Below, one piece after another: positions 48,371 through 58,424 of a stretch of DNA of 64,000 bases. A model generated the notes under the pieces. That model made no database searches. It was not told the origin of the DNA and saw only the letters and a list, made by a program, of their open reading frames with translations. Source of the DNA: Pseudomonas sp. Teo4 (GTDB taxonomy: Bacteria; Pseudomonadota; Gammaproteobacteria; Pseudomonadales; Pseudomonadaceae); the NCBI RefSeq assembly GCF_034387475.1, contig NZ_JAXCIL010000001.1, positions 434,001 through 498,000 of the forward strand, read 5' to 3'. Position 1 is the stretch's first letter; every line of letters begins with the position of its first letter. The position numbers and the translations under genes are program-made.

Positions 48371-48398
48371 AAAAAGCAGCCTGAATGGCTGCTTTTTT
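48371..48398 (+). terminator. Intrinsic terminator after the tRNA cluster
   Basis: AAAAAGCAGCC pairs with GGCTGCTTTTT around TGAAT, with six T residues continuing. A strong terminator for the tRNA operon on the plus strand; on the other side it faces the HigA-like gene, so it can act in both directions. Confidence 0.9.
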
Positions 48399-48418
48399 CG
48401 TTTTCGAGGGGTGCCTGG

Positions 48419-48730
48419 TCAAGAGGGGTGTGCCTGAGCCGGGTTGATCTCGGGCACCAGTCGAATTTCAACACGCTGGCCCAATGCTCGCGCTGCGCTC
48501 GCCAGGGTCGCCAAGGTCATTCCAGGGTCGTTCTGGTCCAGGGCTCTGTTCAACGCGCTGCGGCTGGTATGCATGCGTTCCGCCAGGGCTTTCTTGGTAA
48601 CTTTCTGGGCTTTCATGGCCTCTGCGATTTGCCAGGCAATCACTCGCTTCAGGGCGGCGGCGCAGACTTCTTCCGCAAGCCCCTGTTCGGCAAGGAACTC
48701 CTCGAAGTCAGAGCCGATTTGTGGGTTCAT
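48419..48730 (-). CDS. HigA/XRE-type antitoxin
   Basis: This 103-residue protein has a central helix-turn-helix (MKAQKVTKKALAERMHTSRS, ALNRALDQNDPGMTLATLAS) and a charged N-terminus MNPQIGSDFEEFLAEQGLAE. Antitoxins of the HigA kind paired with Gp49-like HigB toxins look like this. The start ATG overlaps the toxin stop by 4 bases (ATGA-type). It lies downstream of the toxin, as in higBA. Confidence 0.82.
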   Translation of the reverse strand: MNPQIGSDFEEFLAEQGLAEEVCAAALKRVIAWQIAEAMKAQKVTKKALAERMHTSRSALNRALDQNDPGMTLATLASAARALGQRVEIRLVPEINPAQAHPS

Positions 48731-49068
48731 CGTGTGTTCCTCTCAAGGGTTGCCTTGCGCTGTCGAGCTGTTTCCAGGTCGGGCGTTGGTGTTTTCTGGC
48801 TTTTCTTGATGAAGCCGTGGAGCAGGATCATTCTGTCGTCGGTTACGGTAAATAATATTCGTGCTGTCGCGTCAATCAGATTGGCTCTGATTTCCCATAA
48901 GCCTTTCTCGAGTTTCCTGACGATGGGCATGCCAATCGGCCAGCCGATCTGCACAGTCCTGATCTCGATGCCGATTGCTCGCTTTTGGTCTCTTGGTAAG
49001 TTGGTGAGCCAGTCGCGAACGGGTTCGTTGCCGGCTTCTGTGCGAAAAAAGCAGGCGTTTAGTGTCAT
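48727..49068 (-). CDS. HigB/Gp49-like toxin
   Basis: This 113-residue protein, MTLNACFFRTEAGNEPVRDW, has the segments LPRDQKRAIGIEIRTVQIGW, RKLEKGLWEIRANLIDATAR and LLHGFIKKSQKTPTPDLETA, the hallmark of phage-derived Gp49/HigB toxins (an RNase fold of the RelE superfamily) with 'LWE.R' and 'L.HGF.KK....P'. ATG at 49068 follows GAGG on the minus strand; a longer start at 49113 is less likely. The toxin comes first and overlaps the antitoxin by 4 bases. It sits next to the tRNA cluster, a common site for acquired DNA. Confidence 0.85.
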   Translation of the reverse strand: MTLNACFFRTEAGNEPVRDWLTNLPRDQKRAIGIEIRTVQIGWPIGMPIVRKLEKGLWEIRANLIDATARILFTVTDDRMILLHGFIKKSQKTPTPDLETARQRKATLERNTR

Positions 49069-49352
49069 TGATGCCTCGCTATCGAAGTGTACCAAAAATG
49101 GTTCACCATTCAAGCGGGCTGCCCTAGGGGCGGAATAGTGGCGGGTTCTTTGGGGCGGGTGGGATCAGGCTGGGTGATTTGTCGGATTGGTCTGATGAGT
49201 GCTTGATAGTCTCAATTACGATGCAAATCACCGGTGCAGGTGCCAATCGATTGCCGGTGTCCTTGCAATCCACTGGTGGTGCCCCAATAAAAGCTGATAG
49301 ATTTCAGTTGGTTGGAATAACGGCTCCAGCGACAGGCCAGAGGAAGTGCCCA

Positions 49353-49652
49353 ATGATTGCAAAAGAAGCCCGTCAGGCCCTTGCGCTACAGCGCTTCGCT
49401 GAAGCCAATCCACAGCTGCTCGAAGAGATCCGTGATCTGGATGCGCGCGAGCAGGCCCAGCAGATCGAGTGGGCGTTCGAGGATGCCGCCGACGAGCAGG
49501 GCATCCAGCCCTGGGAGTTGGCGCTGCAACTGATCGCCGAAAGCCCGGAGCAACTGCAGGCCATGCGCCTGGAGACCCATCGCGAGGTGGCCGAGGCGCT
49601 GGGTATGGAGTGGGAAGAATACTGTCAGTTCAACGAAATCGACCCCGAATGA
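49353..49652 (+). CDS. Small DUF6388-type protein of unknown function
   Basis: This 99-residue acidic protein, MIAKEARQALALQRFAEANP, has long helical parts: LLEEIRDLDAREQAQQIEWA and PWELALQLIAESPEQLQAMR. Glu/Gln-rich composition and length agree with the DUF6388 family of Pseudomonas. ATG at 49353 has AGAGGA at 49340-49345; the longer frame upstream is not supported. No membrane segment. It lies between the TA pair and the tig gene, transcribed toward tig. Confidence 0.7.
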   Translation: MIAKEARQALALQRFAEANPQLLEEIRDLDAREQAQQIEWAFEDAADEQGIQPWELALQLIAESPEQLQAMRLETHREVAEALGMEWEEYCQFNEIDPE

Positions 49653-49808
49653 GGCGTTGTTCTTGAGCTGGTAGTTGTTTGACAAGGTATTTCGGTTGCG
49701 TGCCGTCCAAAGTGTTACGCAGCCTTCATATAAAGAGGGGTTCGGCGGTGCGCCGTGCGGGCCTTGCAAGTTAATCGACCGGCGTGGTTTCCCGTCGTCC
49801 CGGGTGGG

Positions 49809-49837
49809 GTGACTTCTGGTGCGTGACTCACTAGAAT
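49809..49837 (+). promoter_or_regulatory. Candidate sigma-70 promoter of tig
   Basis: GTGACT at 49809-49814 and TAGAAT at 49832-49837 with a 17-base spacer (4/6 and 5/6 matches). It lies 62 bases upstream of the tig ATG. Confidence 0.5.
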
Positions 49838-49899
49838 GCTTGCCCTTGATTCTGGAGTCGGGCTATCGCCGGCTAACGTCTGTGCAACGAGGAATATCC

Positions 49900-51210
49900 A
49901 TGCAAGTTTCTGTTGAAAACACTTCCGCTCTCGAGCGCCGCATGACCATCGCCGTTCCGGCCGAGCGCGTCGAGAACGAAGTCAACAAGCGTCTGCAGCA
50001 GACTGCCAAGCGCGCCAAAGTCGCCGGCTTCCGCCCGGGCAAAGTGCCGATGAGCGTGATCCGCCAGCGTTTCGAGGGCGACGCCCGTCAGGAAGTCTTC
50101 GGTGACCTGGTTCAGGCTTCCTTCTACGAAGCCGTTGTCGAGCAGAAGCTGAACCCGGCTGGCGCTCCGTCCGTTGAGCCGAAGTCCTTCGAAAAGGGCA
50201 AGGACCTGGAATTCGTCGCTATCTTCGAAGTCTTCCCAGAGTTCACCGTTGCCGGCCTGGAGTCGATCAACATCGAGCGCCTGAGCGCCGAAGTGGCTGA
50301 CGCCGATCTGGACAACATGCTGGAAGTACTGCGCAAGCAGAACGTCCGCTTCGAAGCCGTCGAGCGCGCTGCCGAGAAAGACGACCAGGTCAACATCGAC
50401 TTCGTCGGCAAGATCGACGGTGAAGCCTTCGCCGGTGGTTCGGCCAAAGGCACCCAGCTGGTGCTGGGCTCGGGTCGCATGATCCCAGGTTTCGAAGATG
50501 GCCTGGTTGGCGCCAAAGCTGGTGAAGAGCGCGTTGTCAACGTGACCTTCCCAGAGGACTACCAGAACCTGGACCTGGCTGGCAAAGCCGCCGAGTTCAC
50601 CATCACCGTCAACAGCGTTTCGGCTCCTCAGCTGCCAGAACTGAACGAAGAGTTCTTCGCCCAGTTCGGCATCAAGGAATCGACCCTGGAAGGCTTCCGC
50701 GCCGAAGTTCGCAAGAACATGGAGCGTGAACTGCGTCAGGCGATCAAGAGCAAGGTCAAGAACCAGGTAATGGACGGTCTGCTGGCCGCCAACCCGATCG
50801 AAGTGCCGAAAGCCCTGCTGGAAAACGAAGTCAACCGTCTGCGCGTCCAGGCTGTTCAGCAGTTCGGTGGCAACATCAAGCCTGAGCAACTGCCGGCCGA
50901 GCTGTTCGAAGAACAAGCCAAGCGCCGCGTCGTTCTGGGTCTGATCGTCGCTGAAGTGGTCAAGCAGTTCGAGCTGAAGCCGGACGATGCCAAGGTTCGC
51001 GAGATGATCGAAGAAATGGCTTCGGCTTACCAAGAGCCTGAGCAGGTCATCGCCTGGTACTACAAAAACGACCAGCAACTGAACGAAGTTCGTTCGGTTG
51101 TGCTGGAAGAACAAGTTGTAGATACTGTTCTGCAGAAAGCGACTGTGACCGACAAGTCGGTCTCGTACGAAGAAGCAGTAAAACCAGCACAGGCTCCAGC
51201 CGCTGAGTAA
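49900..51210 (+). CDS. tig: Trigger factor (ribosome-associated chaperone/PPIase)
   Basis: This 436-residue protein, [20 protein letters not shown], holds the ribosome-binding signature ([20 protein letters not shown], residues about 39-58), a central FKBP domain ([20 protein letters not shown], residues about 160-245) and the helical C-terminal chaperone arms. Length is typical. It binds L23 and shields nascent chains. ATG at 49900 follows GAGGAA. It starts the tig-clpP-clpX-lon-hupB-ppiD block. Confidence 0.98.
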   Translation: MQVSVENTSALERRMTIAVPAERVENEVNKRLQQTAKRAKVAGFRPGKVPMSVIRQRFEGDARQEVFGDLVQASFYEAVVEQKLNPAGAPSVEPKSFEKGKDLEFVAIFEVFPEFTVAGLESINIERLSAEVADADLDNMLEVLRKQNVRFEAVERAAEKDDQVNIDFVGKIDGEAFAGGSAKGTQLVLGSGRMIPGFEDGLVGAKAGEERVVNVTFPEDYQNLDLAGKAAEFTITVNSVSAPQLPELNEEFFAQFGIKESTLEGFRAEVRKNMERELRQAIKSKVKNQVMDGLLAANPIEVPKALLENEVNRLRVQAVQQFGGNIKPEQLPAELFEEQAKRRVVLGLIVAEVVKQFELKPDDAKVREMIEEMASAYQEPEQVIAWYYKNDQQLNEVRSVVLEEQVVDTVLQKATVTDKSVSYEEAVKPAQAPAAE

Positions 51211-51234
51211 TACGTTTCTCTCGTAGGAAACCCC

Positions 51235-51262
51235 CACAAGCCAGCCTTCGCGCTGGCTTGTG
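51235..51262 (+). terminator. Hairpin between tig and clpP
   Basis: CACAAGCCAGC pairs perfectly with GCTGGCTTGTG around CTTCGC. No clear T-run follows, so it may attenuate rather than fully terminate. Confidence 0.55.
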
Positions 51263-51301
51263 CGTATTCAAGCCATGACTATTTGGGAGTGAGCGCAGGA
51301 C

Positions 51302-51943
51302 ATGTCCCGCAATTCTTATATTCAGCAGAGCTCTGACATCCAGGCCGCAGGCGGTCTGGTCCCGATGGTTATCGAGCAGTCCGCCCGTGGCGAACGTGCC
51401 TACGACATTTACTCGCGCCTGTTGAAGGAGCGTGTGATCTTCCTGGTTGGCCCTGTAGAGGACTACATGGCGAACCTGGTCGTGGCACAACTGCTGTTCC
51501 TTGAAGCGGAAAACCCGGACAAGGATATCCATCTGTACATCAACTCCCCGGGCGGCTCGGTAACGGCTGGCATGTCGATCTACGACACCATGCAGTTCAT
51601 CAAGCCGGACGTCTCGACCATCTGCATCGGCCAGGCCTGCAGCATGGGCGCCTTCCTGTTGGCTGCCGGTGCCAAGGGCAAGCGTCACTGCCTGCCGAAC
51701 TCGCGTGTGATGATCCACCAGCCGCTGGGCGGCTTCCAGGGTCAGGCCACCGATATCGAGATCCACGCCCAGGAAATCCTCAACATCAAGGCGCGCCTGA
51801 ACGAGCTGTTGGCCTACCACACTGGCCAGGAGCTGGAGACCATCAAGCGCGACACCGAGCGTGACAACTTCATGAGCGCCTCGCGCGCGGCCGAGTACGG
51901 CCTGATCGACTCGGTCTACGACAAGCGGCAACTGGCCTCCTGA
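51302..51943 (+). CDS. clpP: ATP-dependent Clp protease proteolytic subunit
   Basis: This 213-residue serine protease has active-site segments [20 protein letters not shown] (Ser near residue 113) and [20 protein letters not shown] (His near 138), with the Asp further on. The N-terminal propeptide-like region ([20 protein letters not shown]) leads into the conserved [20 protein letters not shown]. It forms the tetradecameric chamber used by ClpX. ATG at 51302 follows GCAGGA. The hairpin before it and the 108-base gap to clpX suggest a partly separate unit. Confidence 0.98.
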   Translation: MSRNSYIQQSSDIQAAGGLVPMVIEQSARGERAYDIYSRLLKERVIFLVGPVEDYMANLVVAQLLFLEAENPDKDIHLYINSPGGSVTAGMSIYDTMQFIKPDVSTICIGQACSMGAFLLAAGAKGKRHCLPNSRVMIHQPLGGFQGQATDIEIHAQEILNIKARLNELLAYHTGQELETIKRDTERDNFMSASRAAEYGLIDSVYDKRQLAS

Positions 51944-51957
51944 CCCCAGGTGCCAGA

Positions 51958-51986
51958 GCAGGTAGGTGCCGAAAGCGCCTACCTGC
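51958..51986 (+). terminator. Hairpin between clpP and clpX
   Basis: GCAGGTAGG pairs with CCTACCTGC, extended by three further pairs, around the loop CGAAA. No T-run; attenuation or mRNA-end protection is possible. Confidence 0.5.
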
Positions 51987-52051
51987 GGACTTGAAAAAGC
52001 CCGCAATTGCCTTCATCTTGTGTTGCAAGCCTACCGGATTGGATCGATCGA

Positions 52052-53335
52052 ATGACTGACACCCGTAACGGCGAGGACAGCGGCAAATTGCTCTATTGCT
52101 CCTTCTGCGGCAAAAGCCAGCACGAAGTGCGCAAATTGATTGCCGGGCCCTCGGTATTTATCTGCGACGAGTGCGTCGACCTGTGCAATGACATCATCCG
52201 AGAGGAGGTGCAGGAAGCCCAGGCCGAGAGCAGCGCGCACAAATTGCCTTCGCCGAAAGAAATCAGCGGCATCCTGGATCAGTACGTGATTGGTCAGGAG
52301 CGCGCCAAGAAGGTGCTGTCCGTAGCGGTGTACAACCACTACAAGCGCCTGAACCAACGTGACAAGAAGGGTGACGAGGTCGAACTCGGCAAGAGCAACA
52401 TCCTGCTCATCGGGCCGACCGGCTCGGGCAAGACCCTGCTCGCCGAAACCCTGGCACGTCTGTTGAACGTACCGTTCACCATTGCTGACGCCACGACCCT
52501 GACCGAAGCCGGTTATGTGGGCGAGGACGTCGAGAACATCATTCAGAAACTGTTGCAAAAGTGCGACTACGACGTGGAAAAGGCCCAGATGGGCATTGTC
52601 TACATCGACGAAATCGACAAGATTTCGCGTAAGTCGGACAACCCGTCCATCACCCGCGACGTGTCGGGCGAGGGCGTGCAGCAGGCGCTGTTGAAGCTTA
52701 TCGAAGGCACCGTTGCCTCCGTACCGCCGCAAGGGGGGCGCAAGCACCCGCAACAGGAGTTCCTGCAGGTTGATACCCGCAATATCCTGTTCATTTGCGG
52801 TGGCGCCTTCTCGGGCCTGGAAAAGGTCATTCAGAACCGCTCCACCAAAGGTGGCATCGGTTTTGGCGCAGAAGTGCGCAGCAAGGAAGAAGGCAAGAAG
52901 GTCGGCGAGTCGCTGCGTGAGGTCGAACCGGACGATCTGGTGAAGTTCGGCCTGATCCCGGAGTTCGTTGGCCGTCTGCCGGTACTGGCGACCCTCGACG
53001 AGCTCGACGAGGCTGCACTGATGCAGATCCTCACCGAGCCGAAGAACGCCCTCACCAAGCAGTATGCCAAGCTGTTCGAGATGGAAAGCGTGGACCTCGA
53101 GTTCCGCAGCGACGCCCTCAAGGCCGTCGCCCGCAAGGCCCTGGAGCGCAAGACTGGCGCCCGTGGCCTGCGTTCGATCCTCGAAGGCGTGCTGCTCGAC
53201 ACCATGTACGAGATCCCTTCGCAGAAGGATGTCAGCAAGGTGGTGATCGACGAGAGCGTCATCGAAGGCACTTCGCAGCCGCTGCTGATCTACGAAAACA
53301 GCGAGCCGCAAGCCAAGGCCGCACCTGACGTCTGA
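52052..53335 (+). CDS. clpX: ClpX ATPase, specificity subunit of the Clp protease
   Basis: This 427-residue protein has the N-terminal zinc-binding domain ([32 protein letters not shown]), then the AAA+ core with Walker [16 protein letters not shown], Walker [11 protein letters not shown], the GYVGEDV pore loop, and sensor 2 [17 protein letters not shown]. The IGF loop for ClpP docking appears as [12 protein letters not shown] at 52052 is preferred; upstream in-frame codons back to 52007 do not extend homology. It unfolds tagged substrates and feeds ClpP. Confidence 0.98.
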   Translation: MTDTRNGEDSGKLLYCSFCGKSQHEVRKLIAGPSVFICDECVDLCNDIIREEVQEAQAESSAHKLPSPKEISGILDQYVIGQERAKKVLSVAVYNHYKRLNQRDKKGDEVELGKSNILLIGPTGSGKTLLAETLARLLNVPFTIADATTLTEAGYVGEDVENIIQKLLQKCDYDVEKAQMGIVYIDEIDKISRKSDNPSITRDVSGEGVQQALLKLIEGTVASVPPQGGRKHPQQEFLQVDTRNILFICGGAFSGLEKVIQNRSTKGGIGFGAEVRSKEEGKKVGESLREVEPDDLVKFGLIPEFVGRLPVLATLDELDEAALMQILTEPKNALTKQYAKLFEMESVDLEFRSDALKAVARKALERKTGARGLRSILEGVLLDTMYEIPSQKDVSKVVIDESVIEGTSQPLLIYENSEPQAKAAPDV

Positions 53336-53358
53336 GTCGGGTGATGGCAACAAGCACG

Positions 53359-53390
53359 AAGGGGCCTACGGGCCCCTTTCTGCTTTTCCT
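53359..53390 (+). terminator. Terminator after clpX
   Basis: AAGGGGCC pairs with GGCCCCTT around loop TACG, followed by TTTCTGCTTTT. A reasonable terminator separating clpX from lon. Confidence 0.8.
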
Positions 53391-53399
53391 GTTCCAGCG

Positions 53400-53428
53400 C
53401 TTGTAATTTGCCAAGCCTGCCCCCACAT
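53400..53428 (+). promoter_or_regulatory. Sigma-32 (heat-shock) promoter of lon
   Basis: CTTGTAA at 53400-53406 and CCCCACAT at 53421-53428 have a 14-base spacer and match the sigma-32 consensus CTTGAAA / CCCCATNT. It lies 60 bases upstream of the lon ATG, consistent with heat-shock control of lon in Gammaproteobacteria. Confidence 0.65.
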
Positions 53429-53487
53429 TAGGTCCAAGCATAATTTCCACCGGTTTCCGGCCATAAGGCCGCTGTAGAGGCGAAATC

Positions 53488-55884
53488 ATGAAGACCACCC
53501 TCGACTTGCCTCTTTTGCCATTGCGCGATGTCGTTGTTTACCCGCACATGGTTATCCCGCTGTTCGTGGGGCGCGAAAAATCCATCGAAGCCCTCGAGGC
53601 CGCGATGACGGGCGAAAAGCAGATTCTCCTGCTTGCCCAGAAGAATCCGGCCGACGATGATCCAGGCGAAGACGCCCTGTATCGCGTGGGTACCGTTGCC
53701 ACCGTGCTGCAACTGCTGAAACTGCCTGATGGCACCGTGAAGGTGCTGGTCGAGGGCGAGCAACGTGGCTCGGTCGAGCGCTTCACCGAAGTAGAAGGGC
53801 ACATCCGTGCCGAAGTTTCCCTGATCGACGAAGTCGACGCCGCCGAGCGCGAGTCGGAAGTCTTCGTGCGCACTTTGCTGTCGCAGTTCGAGCAGTACGT
53901 ACAGTTGGGCAAGAAAGTGCCTGCTGAAGTGCTGTCGTCGCTCAACAGCATCGAAGAGCCTGGTCGCCTGGTCGACACCATGGCCGCGCACATGGCCCTG
54001 AAAATCGAACAGAAGCAGGAAATCCTCGAGATCGTCGACCTGCCGACCCGTGTCGAGCATGTGTTGGCCCTGCTGGACGCTGAAATCGACCTGCTGCAGG
54101 TGGAAAAACGCATCCGTGGCCGCGTCAAGAAGCAGATGGAGCGCAGCCAGCGCGAGTACTACCTGAATGAGCAGATGAAGGCCATTCAGAAGGAGCTCGG
54201 CGACGGTGATGAAGGCCACAACGAAGTCGAAGAGCTGAAAAAGCGCATCGAAGCCGCTGGCCTGCCCAAAGATGCCCTGGCCAAGGCCCAGGCGGAGCTG
54301 AACAAGCTCAAGCAGATGTCGCCGATGTCGGCCGAGGCCACCGTGGTACGTTCCTACCTCGACTGGCTGGTACAGGTGCCGTGGAAGGCTCAGAGCAAGG
54401 TTCGCCTGGACCTGGCCAAGGCCGAGGAAATCCTCGACGCCGACCACTATGGCCTGGAAGAGGTCAAGGAACGCATTCTCGAATACCTCGCCGTTCAAAA
54501 ACGCGTGAAGAAAATCCGCGGCCCGGTGCTGTGCCTGGTCGGCCCACCTGGTGTCGGCAAGACCTCCCTGGCCGAGTCGATCGCCGCTGCCACCAACCGC
54601 AAATTTGTACGCATGGCGCTGGGTGGCGTGCGTGACGAGGCCGAGATCCGTGGTCACCGTCGCACCTACATCGGTTCGATGCCGGGCCGTCTGATCCAGA
54701 AAATGACCAAGGTGGGTGTGCGCAACCCGCTGTTCCTGCTTGACGAAATCGACAAGATGGGCAGCGACATGCGTGGCGACCCGGCTTCGGCGCTGCTGGA
54801 AGTGCTGGACCCCGAGCAGAACCACAACTTCAACGATCACTACCTGGAAGTCGACTACGACCTCTCGGACGTGATGTTCCTCTGCACCTCGAACTCGATG
54901 AACATTCCGCCGGCGCTGCTCGACCGCATGGAAGTCATCCGCCTGCCGGGCTACACCGAGGACGAGAAGATCAACATCGCGGTCAAGTACCTGACGCCCA
55001 AGCAGGTCAAGGCCAACGGTTTGAAGAAGGAAGAGCTTGAGATCGACGTCTCGGCCATCCGCGACATCATCCGTTACTACACCCGCGAAGCCGGTGTGCG
55101 TGGCCTTGAGCGGCAGATCGCCAAGGTGTGCCGCAAGGTGGTCAAGGAGCACACCGGGCAGAAGCAGGTCAAGGTGAAGGTCACCAGCGAGCAGCTCGAG
55201 CACCTGTTGGGCGTGCGCAAGTTCCGCTACGGCCTGGCCGAGCAGCAGGACCAGATCGGTCAAGTCACAGGCCTGGCCTGGACCCAGGTGGGCGGCGAGT
55301 TGCTGACCATCGAGTCGGTTGTCATTCCAGGTAAAGGCCAGTTGATCAAGACCGGCTCGCTGGGCGACGTCATGGTCGAATCGATCACCGCCGCGCAAAC
55401 CGTGGTCCGTAGCCGCGCTCGCAGCCTGGGCATCGCCGCTGACTTCCACGAGAAGCACGACGTGCACATCCACATGCCAGAGGGGGCCACGCCGAAGGAC
55501 GGGCCGAGCGCGGGTATCGGCATGTGCACCGCGCTGGTCTCGGCTCTGACCCAGATTCCGGTGCGCGCCGACGTGGCCATGACCGGGGAAATTACCCTGC
55601 GCGGCCAAGTGCTGGCCATCGGTGGTTTGAAGGAAAAACTGCTGGCAGCACACCGCGGTGGGATCAAGACGGTGATCATTCCCGAGGAAAATGTTCGCGA
55701 TCTGAAGGAGATTCCGGAAAATATCAAACAGGATCTTCAGATCAAACCGGTCAAATGGATTGACGAAGTCCTGCAAATTGCGCTGCAATACGCCCCGGAG
55801 CCCTTGCCAGATGTGGCTCCGGAGATTGTCGCGAAAGATGAAAAGCGCGACGGCGATGCTAAGGAAAGAATCAGCACGCACTAG
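53488..55884 (+). CDS. lon: Lon ATP-dependent protease
   Basis: This 798-residue protein has an N-terminal substrate-recognition domain ([20 protein letters not shown]), an AAA+ module with Walker [16 protein letters not shown] and Walker [10 protein letters not shown], a sensor region, and the C-terminal Ser-Lys dyad protease domain ([19 protein letters not shown] with Ser; [14 protein letters not shown] with Lys). The length is typical of LonA. ATG at 53488 follows GAGG at 53479-53482. It removes misfolded and regulatory proteins in the cytoplasm. A candidate sigma-32 promoter lies upstream. Confidence 0.98.
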   Translation: MKTTLDLPLLPLRDVVVYPHMVIPLFVGREKSIEALEAAMTGEKQILLLAQKNPADDDPGEDALYRVGTVATVLQLLKLPDGTVKVLVEGEQRGSVERFTEVEGHIRAEVSLIDEVDAAERESEVFVRTLLSQFEQYVQLGKKVPAEVLSSLNSIEEPGRLVDTMAAHMALKIEQKQEILEIVDLPTRVEHVLALLDAEIDLLQVEKRIRGRVKKQMERSQREYYLNEQMKAIQKELGDGDEGHNEVEELKKRIEAAGLPKDALAKAQAELNKLKQMSPMSAEATVVRSYLDWLVQVPWKAQSKVRLDLAKAEEILDADHYGLEEVKERILEYLAVQKRVKKIRGPVLCLVGPPGVGKTSLAESIAAATNRKFVRMALGGVRDEAEIRGHRRTYIGSMPGRLIQKMTKVGVRNPLFLLDEIDKMGSDMRGDPASALLEVLDPEQNHNFNDHYLEVDYDLSDVMFLCTSNSMNIPPALLDRMEVIRLPGYTEDEKINIAVKYLTPKQVKANGLKKEELEIDVSAIRDIIRYYTREAGVRGLERQIAKVCRKVVKEHTGQKQVKVKVTSEQLEHLLGVRKFRYGLAEQQDQIGQVTGLAWTQVGGELLTIESVVIPGKGQLIKTGSLGDVMVESITAAQTVVRSRARSLGIAADFHEKHDVHIHMPEGATPKDGPSAGIGMCTALVSALTQIPVRADVAMTGEITLRGQVLAIGGLKEKLLAAHRGGIKTVIIPEENVRDLKEIPENIKQDLQIKPVKWIDEVLQIALQYAPEPLPDVAPEIVAKDEKRDGDAKERISTH

Positions 55885-55908
55885 TAGTTTTTGGCTGGGG
55901 GGCTTTCC

Positions 55909-55938
55909 TTGACAGTTTTTTCGGGGCCTTGCTATAAA
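55909..55938 (+). promoter_or_regulatory. Sigma-70 promoter of hupB
   Basis: TTGACA at 55909-55914 (consensus) and TATAAA at 55933-55938 with an 18-base spacer. The gap from here to the hupB start has an AT-rich leader of about 100 bases. Confidence 0.8.
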
Positions 55939-56036
55939 GCGGCACGCTATTGTCAACAAGCCACCCAGTGCACGTTTCATAAGCTTTTCATTACATACTT
56001 AGAAACAAACTCAATAGAGAAATAAGGGGACTTAGA

Positions 56037-56309
56037 GTGAACAAGTCGGAACTGATTGACGCTATCGCCGCATCTGCTGACATCCCGAAAGCTGTAGCCG
56101 GCCGTGCGCTGGACGCAGTCATCGAATCCGTCACCGGCGCCCTGAAGCAAGGTGACGATGTGGTACTGGTTGGCTTCGGTACCTTCTCGGTCAAGGAGCG
56201 CGCTGAGCGCACCGGCCGCAACCCGCAAACCGGCAAGGCCATCAAGATCGCTGCCGCCAAGGTTCCAGGCTTCAAGGCTGGTAAAGGCCTGAAAGACGCC
56301 GTCAACTAA
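56037..56309 (+). CDS. hupB: DNA-binding protein HU-beta
   Basis: This 90-residue protein, [20 protein letters not shown] from GTG 56037, matches HU with the core [25 protein letters not shown] and C-terminal [16 protein letters not shown]. It has the beta-arm Arg-Asn-Pro loop for DNA bending. AAGGGGAC precedes the GTG. It is highly expressed; a consensus sigma-70 promoter lies upstream, and a terminator follows. Confidence 0.98.
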   Translation: MNKSELIDAIAASADIPKAVAGRALDAVIESVTGALKQGDDVVLVGFGTFSVKERAERTGRNPQTGKAIKIAAAKVPGFKAGKGLKDAVN

Positions 56310-56397
56310 GTCGTCTCTTTCAGCCGGTCCTGGCTTGGCCAGGTCCGACCGCGTGGCGGTGGGCGCAAACGTTCCCGCCGAGCACGCCCGCTTTGAG

Positions 56398-56426
56398 AAG
56401 GCGCATCCACCGGATGCGCCTTTCTT
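56398..56426 (+). terminator. Terminator after hupB
   Basis: AAGGCGCATCC pairs perfectly with GGATGCGCCTT around ACC, followed by TTTCTTCT. A strong terminator. Confidence 0.85.
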
Positions 56427-56491
56427 CTATCAGGATTCTACCCACGCTCCGCGGTTGTCGACGCAGTGGTACAACCGTTTCTGGGGGACGC

Positions 56492-58363
56492 ATGCTGCAA
56501 AATATCAGGGACAATTCACAAGGTTGGATTGCCAAGACCATCATCGGCCTTATCGTCGTGCTGATGGCGTTGACCGGGTTCGAGGCCATTTTCCAGGCCG
56601 CCACCCATTCGCAGGACGCCGCCAAGGTGAACGGCCAGACCATCAGCCAGAACGAGCTGAGCCAGGCCGCCGACATGCAGCGTCGTCAGCTCATGCAACA
56701 GCTGGGCAAGGATTTCGACCCCGCTCTGCTGGACGACAAGATGCTGCGCGAAGCCGCGCTGAAAGGGCTGATCGATCGCAAACTGCTGCTGCAGGGTGCT
56801 GAGGACGCCAAGTTCGCCTTCTCCGAGGCAGCGCTGGACCAGGTTATTCTGCAAACACCGGAATTCCAGGTCGACGGCAAGTTCAGTGCCGACCGTTTCG
56901 ACCAGGTCATCCGCCAGATGGGCTACGGCCGCATGCAATTCCGCGACATGCTCGCCGAAGAAATGCTCATCGGCCAGCTGCGCACCGGCCTTGCCGGTAG
57001 CAGCTTCGTCACCGACAAGCAGGTGGATGCCTTCGCCCGTCTGGAAAACCAGACCCGTGACTTCGCCTCCCTGACCTTCAAGGCCAACCCGGCTGCGGTC
57101 AAGGTCAGCGACGAAGAGGTCAAGGCGCATTATGACGAGCACGCCAAGGAATTCATGTCTCCAGACCAAGTGGTCATCGACTACATCGAGCTGAAGAAGT
57201 CGGCGTACTTCGATCAGGTCAAGGTCACCGACGACGAGCTCAAGGCGCAGTACGAAAAAGAAATCGCCAACCTGGCCGAGCAGCGCCATGCCGCGCACAT
57301 TCTGATCGAAGTCAACGACAAGGTCAGCGATGCCCAGGCCAAGGCCCGTGCCGAAGAAGTCGAGCAACGTCTGGCCAAGGGCGAAGACTTCGCCGCGCTG
57401 GCGAAGGAGTTCTCCCAGGATCCAGGTTCTGCCAACAACGGCGGTGACCTCGGTTTCGCAGGCCCAGGTGTCTATGACCCCGCCTTCGAGGACGCGCTGT
57501 ACAAGCTCAAGGACGGCCAGGTATCGGCTCCGGTACGCACCGAGTTCGGCTATCACCTGATCAAGCTGCTGGGCGTGCAAGCGCCGGAAGTGCCAAGCTT
57601 CGCCAGCCTGAAGGACAAGTTGACCCGTGACCTGAAGCTGCCGCTGGTCGAGCAGCGTTACGTCGATGCCGCCAAACAGCTGCAGGATGCTTCCTACGAG
57701 GCTTCCGACCTGGTCCAGCCGGCCCAGGACCTGAACCTGAAGGTACAGACTTCGGCGCCGTTCGGTCGTGAAGGCGGCCAGGGCATCACCGCCAACCGTG
57801 CGGTGGTCCAGGCGGCATTCTCCGAGGAAGTGCTGGAAGAAGCTGCCAACAGCACCGCCATCGAGCTCGACCCGGAAACCACCGTGGTGCTGCGCGTCAA
57901 GGAGCACCGCAAGCCGGAGCAACTGCCGTTGGAGGCCGTGGCCAAGAACATCAGCGAGCACCTGGCCAAAGAGAAGGCCACTGCCGAGCTCAAGGCCAAG
58001 GCGGACAAGCTGATTGCCGGCCTGCGTGATGGCTCCATCGCCGCAGGTGCTGCATACGAAGGGCAGGGCTGGACTTCGCACGAAGCCGTGACCCGTGGCC
58101 AGGACGGTATCGACCCGGCCGAGCTGCAGGCGCTGTTCCGTCTGGGCAAGCCGCAGGCCAAGGACAAACCGGTGTTCGGCAGTGTAGTGCTGAACGACGG
58201 CAGCCTGGTTGTGCTGCAGCTCAAGGGCGTGAATGAAGGTGCTGCCGCCAGCGATGAAGAGAAGCTGCAGATCCGCCGCTACCTCGCTTCGCGTGCCGGT
58301 CAGCAAGACTTTGCGGCCTACCGCAAGCAGCTGGAAGCCAATGCGGACATCACTCGTTACTGA
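56492..58363 (+). CDS. ppiD: PpiD-type periplasmic folding factor (SurA N-terminal and rotamase domains)
   Basis: This 623-residue protein starts MLQNIRDNSQGWIAKTIIGL at ATG 56492. It has an N-terminal inner-membrane anchor (IAKTIIGLIVVLMALTGFEA), a SurA-like chaperone part, and a parvulin rotamase domain (AEQRHAAHILIEVNDK, AKEFSQDPGSANNGGDLGFA, VRTEFGYHLIKLLGVQ). PpiD is anchored at the Sec translocon and helps exported proteins fold. It follows hupB by 182 bases, with a terminator between. Length is typical. Confidence 0.95.
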   Translation: MLQNIRDNSQGWIAKTIIGLIVVLMALTGFEAIFQAATHSQDAAKVNGQTISQNELSQAADMQRRQLMQQLGKDFDPALLDDKMLREAALKGLIDRKLLLQGAEDAKFAFSEAALDQVILQTPEFQVDGKFSADRFDQVIRQMGYGRMQFRDMLAEEMLIGQLRTGLAGSSFVTDKQVDAFARLENQTRDFASLTFKANPAAVKVSDEEVKAHYDEHAKEFMSPDQVVIDYIELKKSAYFDQVKVTDDELKAQYEKEIANLAEQRHAAHILIEVNDKVSDAQAKARAEEVEQRLAKGEDFAALAKEFSQDPGSANNGGDLGFAGPGVYDPAFEDALYKLKDGQVSAPVRTEFGYHLIKLLGVQAPEVPSFASLKDKLTRDLKLPLVEQRYVDAAKQLQDASYEASDLVQPAQDLNLKVQTSAPFGREGGQGITANRAVVQAAFSEEVLEEAANSTAIELDPETTVVLRVKEHRKPEQLPLEAVAKNISEHLAKEKATAELKAKADKLIAGLRDGSIAAGAAYEGQGWTSHEAVTRGQDGIDPAELQALFRLGKPQAKDKPVFGSVVLNDGSLVVLQLKGVNEGAAASDEEKLQIRRYLASRAGQQDFAAYRKQLEANADITRY

Positions 58364-58380
58364 GTGGTGGATGCACAATG

Positions 58381-58412
58381 AAACAGGCCGCGTAATGCGG
58401 CCTGTTTCGTTT
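58381..58412 (+). terminator. Terminator after ppiD
   Basis: AAACAGGCCGC pairs perfectly with GCGGCCTGTTT around GTAAT, followed by a broken T-run. It ends the ppiD transcript. Confidence 0.85.
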
Positions 58413-58424
58413 CTGTTGCCCGTG

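Noticed and set aside
53428..55980. Open frame of 850 codons on the minus strand
   Set aside because: It overlies lon, whose AAA+ and protease motifs are certain; the minus frame has no recognisable domains.
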